From WVZH01 sp034430425 (GTDB lineage: Bacteria; Chloroflexota; Anaerolineae; Anaerolineales; E44-bin32): 64,000 bases of DNA. Location: NCBI GenBank assembly GCA_034430425.1, contig DAOUEK010000031.1, positions 62,001 through 126,000 on the forward strand, given 5' to 3'. The notes beneath the pieces were generated by a model, which had not been told where the DNA came from, ran no database searches, and was given only the letters and a program-made list of their open reading frames with translations. The position numbers and the translations under genes were made by a program. How positions within the stretch are numbered: position 1 is the first letter of the stretch; each line of letters opens with the position of its first letter. Shown piece after piece: positions 60,529-64,000 of this stretch.

Positions 60529-62148
60529 ATGAAATTAACCGCCAAAACACTACATCCCTTCCTGATTGCTGTATATCCCGTACTTGCGCTCGCTGCCAAT
60601 AATGCCCAGGAGATTCCACCAAGCCAGGCCTGGCGCGCGTTGCTATTGACGGAGATCGTAGTATTACTGATCCTCGTCCTGTTTCAGTGGGTTTATCACT
60701 CCTGGCAAAAAAGCGGTATCCTGGCTTCGACACTGATCTTGATTTTTTTTTCTTATGGACATGTTTATGCCATAATCGAAGACTTCACCATCGCTGGTTT
60801 CAATATCGGACGACATCGTTTCCTGTTATTACTATGCGTCAGCTTGGCGATGGGGGTCATTTGGTTTCTTCACAAGATTGAATCCCAACGTATGTGTGAA
60901 ATCGCCAGATCTCTCAATATATTCGGTCTCCTGGTTTTGATCTTTCCGCTCCTATCGCTGGTCGCCTTTGGCTTTCGTTTCCATAATATCGACTCGTCAT
61001 TCTCACCGAATACGGAAACCTCCGATCTACATTTCGTAATGGAAGGCGAGCTTCCGGATATTTACTATATAATTCTCGATTCCTATGGCAGGGAGGATAT
61101 CCTCCGGGATTTATATGGTATCGATAATTCCGGTTTTATCGAAGCACTCAAGCAGCGTGGTTTTTACGTCGCAGATCAAAGTATTCCCAATCATGTTGCC
61201 ACTGCATTTTCTCTCGCTTCGTCTTTGAACATGAACTACGTTCAGGATCTTGGAATCGAACTTCCACCGGGAACGTACCCTGGATCGCTTGTTGATCCGA
61301 TACGCAGTAGCATCGTTCGAACTGAGCTGGAATCATTGGGTTATTCCGTGGTTGCACTCACAAGTGGGTGGGCAACCACTACGTTAATCGACGCAGATTA
61401 TTTCCTGTCTCCGGATATGTTGACGTCAGAATCGGGTTATAAATATAAAGAATATTGGCTGAATGATTTTGAAAGAATGCTGCTGGAGACTACAGTATTG
61501 CTTGTGCCTATCGATTATATCGAACGTGAAGTCGTGCAAGATAATCTACGCGAGCTCGCCAATTTCTCTGGATGGGAAGGCCACCGCCGGATTGTCCTGG
61601 CGGCTTTCGAGAATCTTAAAACCGTCCCGAATATTCAAGGACCAAAATTCATTTTTGCACACATCATCTCCCCGCATCGACCCTATCTCTTCGATTCTGA
61701 TGGTAATCGGGTTACCCAGTCAGGCCCGACAACGCTTGATGATTTGGGCTCAACCATCGCGCCCAAAGATGAGGTCAGCTATTATGCTGACCAGATGATG
61801 TATATTAATACATTGACATTGGAAACCATTGACACCATTTTGGCGAACTCGCCCCGCAAGCCGGTGATCATCCTTCAATCCGACACCGGCCCAGCATTCG
61901 ATTTTGACTGGGAGCAACCTGATCCGATAAACCTGCAGACGAAGATTGCCATGCTGAGTGCCTTTTACTTTCCTGATGGATGTGATGGCAATTTGTATTC
62001 GCAGATATCTCCAGTAAATATCTTTCGAGTCCTCTTTAACTGCTATTTTGGTGGAGATTATGCGTTGTTGGTGGATCGGACGTTTTTTACAGACCATCAC
62101 AGCAAGACGGAATACCAATTCATCCCGGTTGAGGATTTACTCCAATAA
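60529..62148 (+). CDS. Membrane sulfatase/phosphoglycerol transferase-fold protein
   Basis: It has 539 residues from ATG 60529. Four or five N-terminal membrane helices (to about 155) precede an extracellular alkaline phosphatase-superfamily domain. IYYIILDSYGRED supplies a metal Asp, NHVATAFSLASSLN a possible nucleophile Thr/Ser, and HIISPHRPYLF a His. The usual SDHG metal motif reads SDTG (451-454), so one ligand is lost. It resembles LtaS-like enzymes that modify envelope polymers. Activity is uncertain. Confidence 0.75.
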   Translation: MKLTAKTLHPFLIAVYPVLALAANNAQEIPPSQAWRALLLTEIVVLLILVLFQWVYHSWQKSGILASTLILIFFSYGHVYAIIEDFTIAGFNIGRHRFLLLLCVSLAMGVIWFLHKIESQRMCEIARSLNIFGLLVLIFPLLSLVAFGFRFHNIDSSFSPNTETSDLHFVMEGELPDIYYIILDSYGREDILRDLYGIDNSGFIEALKQRGFYVADQSIPNHVATAFSLASSLNMNYVQDLGIELPPGTYPGSLVDPIRSSIVRTELESLGYSVVALTSGWATTTLIDADYFLSPDMLTSESGYKYKEYWLNDFERMLLETTVLLVPIDYIEREVVQDNLRELANFSGWEGHRRIVLAAFENLKTVPNIQGPKFIFAHIISPHRPYLFDSDGNRVTQSGPTTLDDLGSTIAPKDEVSYYADQMMYINTLTLETIDTILANSPRKPVIILQSDTGPAFDFDWEQPDPINLQTKIAMLSAFYFPDGCDGNLYSQISPVNIFRVLFNCYFGGDYALLVDRTFFTDHHSKTEYQFIPVEDLLQ

Positions 62149-62183
62149 TAACTAACTTTGTTACCAGGAGGCGCCGATCTAAT

Positions 62184-62675
62184 ATGAATCGATTGCTTTC
62201 CAGCTCTTTGATGATCTTTGTATATATCTTTTCTGCGATTGCGGGTGTGTTTATAGGTCTCACGATTGGGGGCGCAACATTTGGTGTGGCATTGGCTATC
62301 GTGCTGGCTTTCGGATTCGTACTAGTAATTGCCGCCGTGGAAATTGTCTTCAGGCGAAAGATTGCCGGCGACATCGAGCCGGCACAAGATTTCGCGCCAA
62401 TCCAGGATGTAGTGATTGTTGGTGGCAGGCTCCACAATAATTCGGATGAAATATCAAGCGAGGTGAAGGAAGTCTATCGACAATTGCTGAAAGACGCAGA
62501 CGATGACGGACGCCCGGATATACTTCAAGAGATAACAGCAAAGCAAGATGCAGCGGAAACGCTTGAAGCAGATCAAGTGCTTCAGTTACAGGAAGCAAAA
62601 CAAATGCTGGAAAGCGGATTGATCACCCGAGAGGCATATGCAGCAACCGTAAAACAGATTCTGGCAGCTGAATGA
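62184..62675 (+). CDS. Small two-helix membrane protein
   Basis: It has 163 residues: two adjacent transmembrane helices (about 8-58) and a cytoplasmic tail ending in a helical segment with ADQVLQLQEAKQML and GLITREAYAATVKQIL, like a SHOCT-type oligomerisation helix. The function is not known. AGGAGG lies 12 bases before ATG. It follows the sulfatase-fold gene by 35 bases and may be cotranscribed. Confidence 0.7.
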   Translation: MNRLLSSSLMIFVYIFSAIAGVFIGLTIGGATFGVALAIVLAFGFVLVIAAVEIVFRRKIAGDIEPAQDFAPIQDVVIVGGRLHNNSDEISSEVKEVYRQLLKDADDDGRPDILQEITAKQDAAETLEADQVLQLQEAKQMLESGLITREAYAATVKQILAAE

Positions 62676-62686
62676 GTGTGAATGAA

Positions 62687-63601
62687 TTACTCGACGAATT
62701 GATGGTTGAAGATATTCGCCAGTTTTCGGAACATGTGACGGAAGGTGACGACAATACCGATCCAGGCGATCTTAATATGTGTCAGGATGCTTCTTCTCTC
62801 GTTATAGGTCTCGCGTAGCACGAATTTATCTCGCTCGATCGCATCCAGAACCCCCTCGAAACGGGCGCAATACCAATACCCAACGATTTTACATCGTAAA
62901 ACGTCTAGCAGGTCCAGGTATCTCTTTCCTTCGGAGAAGAACCTCCGGGCCAATTTGACTCGTTCTTGAACCCAGCTTCTATATGCTTGAGCTCCGAAGT
63001 CATCCGGCCTGATGTTATTGGCTTCCAGGTACTCTTTAGGGATATTAATAAATCCGTCGGCAATATCCTTGAGCATGTCCCTGAGAAGGTGCGTAATATG
63101 TGCAGCGGTGGCTGCCAGAAATCGAGCTTTGTTCTGGGGATAAGGGTGGCCGTTCCCAATAAAATATTGAATACCATCCGTAACAGAGATCCCCAATCTT
63201 TCCGTGTACCATGCCAGTTCATTTTGTTGGATCAGTCGACCCTTTCGGTGAGCATCGAAGTCGATGATCGCCAGCATGTTGCGGATGAATGAACCGAGAC
63301 CTTCGTCATCTGGGGATCGATGCTGAATGAGTTCGGCAATAATTATTTCTTCATCCGATAAGTCTTTGAAGGTCTCGTTGTTGAAGAGCCCATCGATGAT
63401 TGTTTTTTGCCGCTCCATAAAAGCGAGACGCTCCTGGTTGGAACGAGCATGGATATCGATGACATCATCGACCCAACGGAAATAGGCATATGCGCTGAGG
63501 AAGTCATCCACCAGTTCCTTGTCAACCATCAGTCGCGCAGTGAAGTAGGTTTGCTTACTTCCATCTCGGGTGATCGTACGAGCCAGTTCGGTGGTTTTCA
63601 T
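62687..63601 (-). CDS. Squalene/phytoene synthase-family protein
   Basis: It has 304 residues, all helical. The first Asp-rich motif is YFRWVDDVID (DDxxD-like, about 42-51), and the second region is LLRDMLKDIADGFINIPKEY, matching the family's RDxxxD block. Such enzymes join two prenyl diphosphates head to head. No other carotenoid or hopanoid gene is nearby, so the product cannot be stated. It converges on the small membrane protein gene. Confidence 0.82.
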   Translation of the reverse strand: MKTTELARTITRDGSKQTYFTARLMVDKELVDDFLSAYAYFRWVDDVIDIHARSNQERLAFMERQKTIIDGLFNNETFKDLSDEEIIIAELIQHRSPDDEGLGSFIRNMLAIIDFDAHRKGRLIQQNELAWYTERLGISVTDGIQYFIGNGHPYPQNKARFLAATAAHITHLLRDMLKDIADGFINIPKEYLEANNIRPDDFGAQAYRSWVQERVKLARRFFSEGKRYLDLLDVLRCKIVGYWYCARFEGVLDAIERDKFVLRETYNERRSILTHIKIAWIGIVVTFRHMFRKLANIFNHQFVE

Positions 63602-63720
63602 GATCCAGTTTCATCTCGTAGAACGTAATTATATCAATTTCGGCGATCACCAATAGCACCTTCATTTTTATTTATGAAAGTGAATGCTAACTTGAAATTC
63701 GTCCACACGAGAAGATCATT

Positions 63721-63726
63721 TATAAT
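63721..63726 (+). promoter_or_regulatory. Possible -10 of the last gene
   Basis: TATAAT at 63721-63726, about 114 bases before the ATG at 63841. The best -35 (TTCGTC, 63698) is poor. Confidence 0.3.
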
Positions 63727-63840
63727 GAGTTGATTTCATTTTGAGTATACCAGTCGATCCGGCTAATAAAAACTACATCAGCATCGAACTTATCGAAACG
63801 TGTTTCGACTTTACTTGTGACCAACAAGGAGTACCAACCA

Positions 63841-64000
63841 ATGCTTACGCCTCGCCAATTAAAAACGCTATATGAGCAAGGTCAGAATATCAGTGAAATT
63901 TTGCGCGAGGAAATGGACGTAGAGTACAACACAAAAGAAATCATCGAAATCTCCTATGATTTACAGGCGGGAAGCTACACCAAAGCGCTGAGTGAAATGG
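63841..64000 (+). CDS. Partial gene, 5' end only
   Basis: The window ends after 53 codons, which read MLTPRQLKTLYEQGQNISE and continue with a Glu-rich stretch and ISYDLQAGSYT. AAGGAG precedes ATG. The pattern reminds me of small SAM-dependent methyltransferases of this group, but too little is present to assign it. Confidence 0.6.
   Translation, partial: MLTPRQLKTLYEQGQNISEILREEMDVEYNTKEIIEISYDLQAGSYTKALSEM

Noticed and set aside
1..64000. CRISPR arrays, insertion sequences, phage or integrated plasmid genes
   Set aside because: No repeated spacers, transposases, integrases or terminal repeats seen; the window is uniform core genome.

Overview
The window reads as a stretch of core chromosome from a Gram-positive-type (monoderm) bacterium, most likely a member of the Chloroflexota close to Anaerolineae. 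This is an inference from gene families. The signs are an IleS with an unusual signature, an actinobacterial-style FHA/SEDS/PBP locus, a FakA/FakB fatty acid kinase set, a SepIVA-like protein beside coaD, lipoproteins with Pro/Thr-rich linkers, and no outer-membrane genes. GTG and TTG starts are frequent, and GTGA stop/start overlaps recur. There is no rRNA, CRISPR array, insertion sequence or prophage. One tRNA gene is present.

Layout. 1-6.1 kb: ileS, lspA, an RluD-type pseudouridine synthase and a threonine aldolase. 6.1-7.6 kb: tyrS behind a long leader that holds a 25-codon ORF with a Tyr-Ile-Tyr run and an intrinsic terminator. 7.6-9.5 kb (minus): rtcB and archease. 9.6-15.4 kb: two DUF3662-FHA proteins, a membrane FHA protein, mtnP, and a SEDS glycosyltransferase fused to a penicillin-binding domain whose active-site motifs are all missing. 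15.5-20.8 kb: ffh, rpsP, khpA, rimM, a Roadblock/LC7 protein and pyrG. 20.8-28.3 kb (minus): a probable long operon asp23-fakA-fakB-fakB-recG-coaD-sepIVA-like, divergent from rpmB. 29-41.4 kb (minus): HAD phosphatase-rlmN; tig-clpP-clpX-DUF1028; tRNA-Leu(UAG); efp-Cys-rich protein-HAD/DinB; PP2C phosphatase; DinG with an exonuclease domain. 41.5-42.6 kb: an ECF sigma factor with a small membrane protein. 42.6-50 kb: sufR-sufT-like, divergent from sufCBD-orf-sufS-sufU-Rieske. 50-64 kb: ppdK, a TPR/HExxH lipoprotein, an APC transporter with two UspA domains, a lipoprotein, a sulfatase-fold membrane protein, a small membrane protein, a squalene/phytoene synthase-family protein and the start of one more gene.

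How it fits together. Most genes serve translation, protein quality control, Fe-S assembly, DNA repair and envelope growth. Control features readable from the sequence are: (i) a leader-peptide attenuator candidate for tyrS; (ii) a 20-base element repeated over the -35 boxes of the divergent sufR and suf promoters, a likely SufR operator; (iii) promoters whose -10 box lies only 6-10 bases before the start codon (first FHA gene, dinG, sufR, the tyrS leader peptide), which points to leaderless mRNAs.

The strongest candidates for something undescribed are the tyrS attenuator and the SEDS/pseudo-PBP fusion. All function calls rest on reading motifs and remembered family features. No database search was run.
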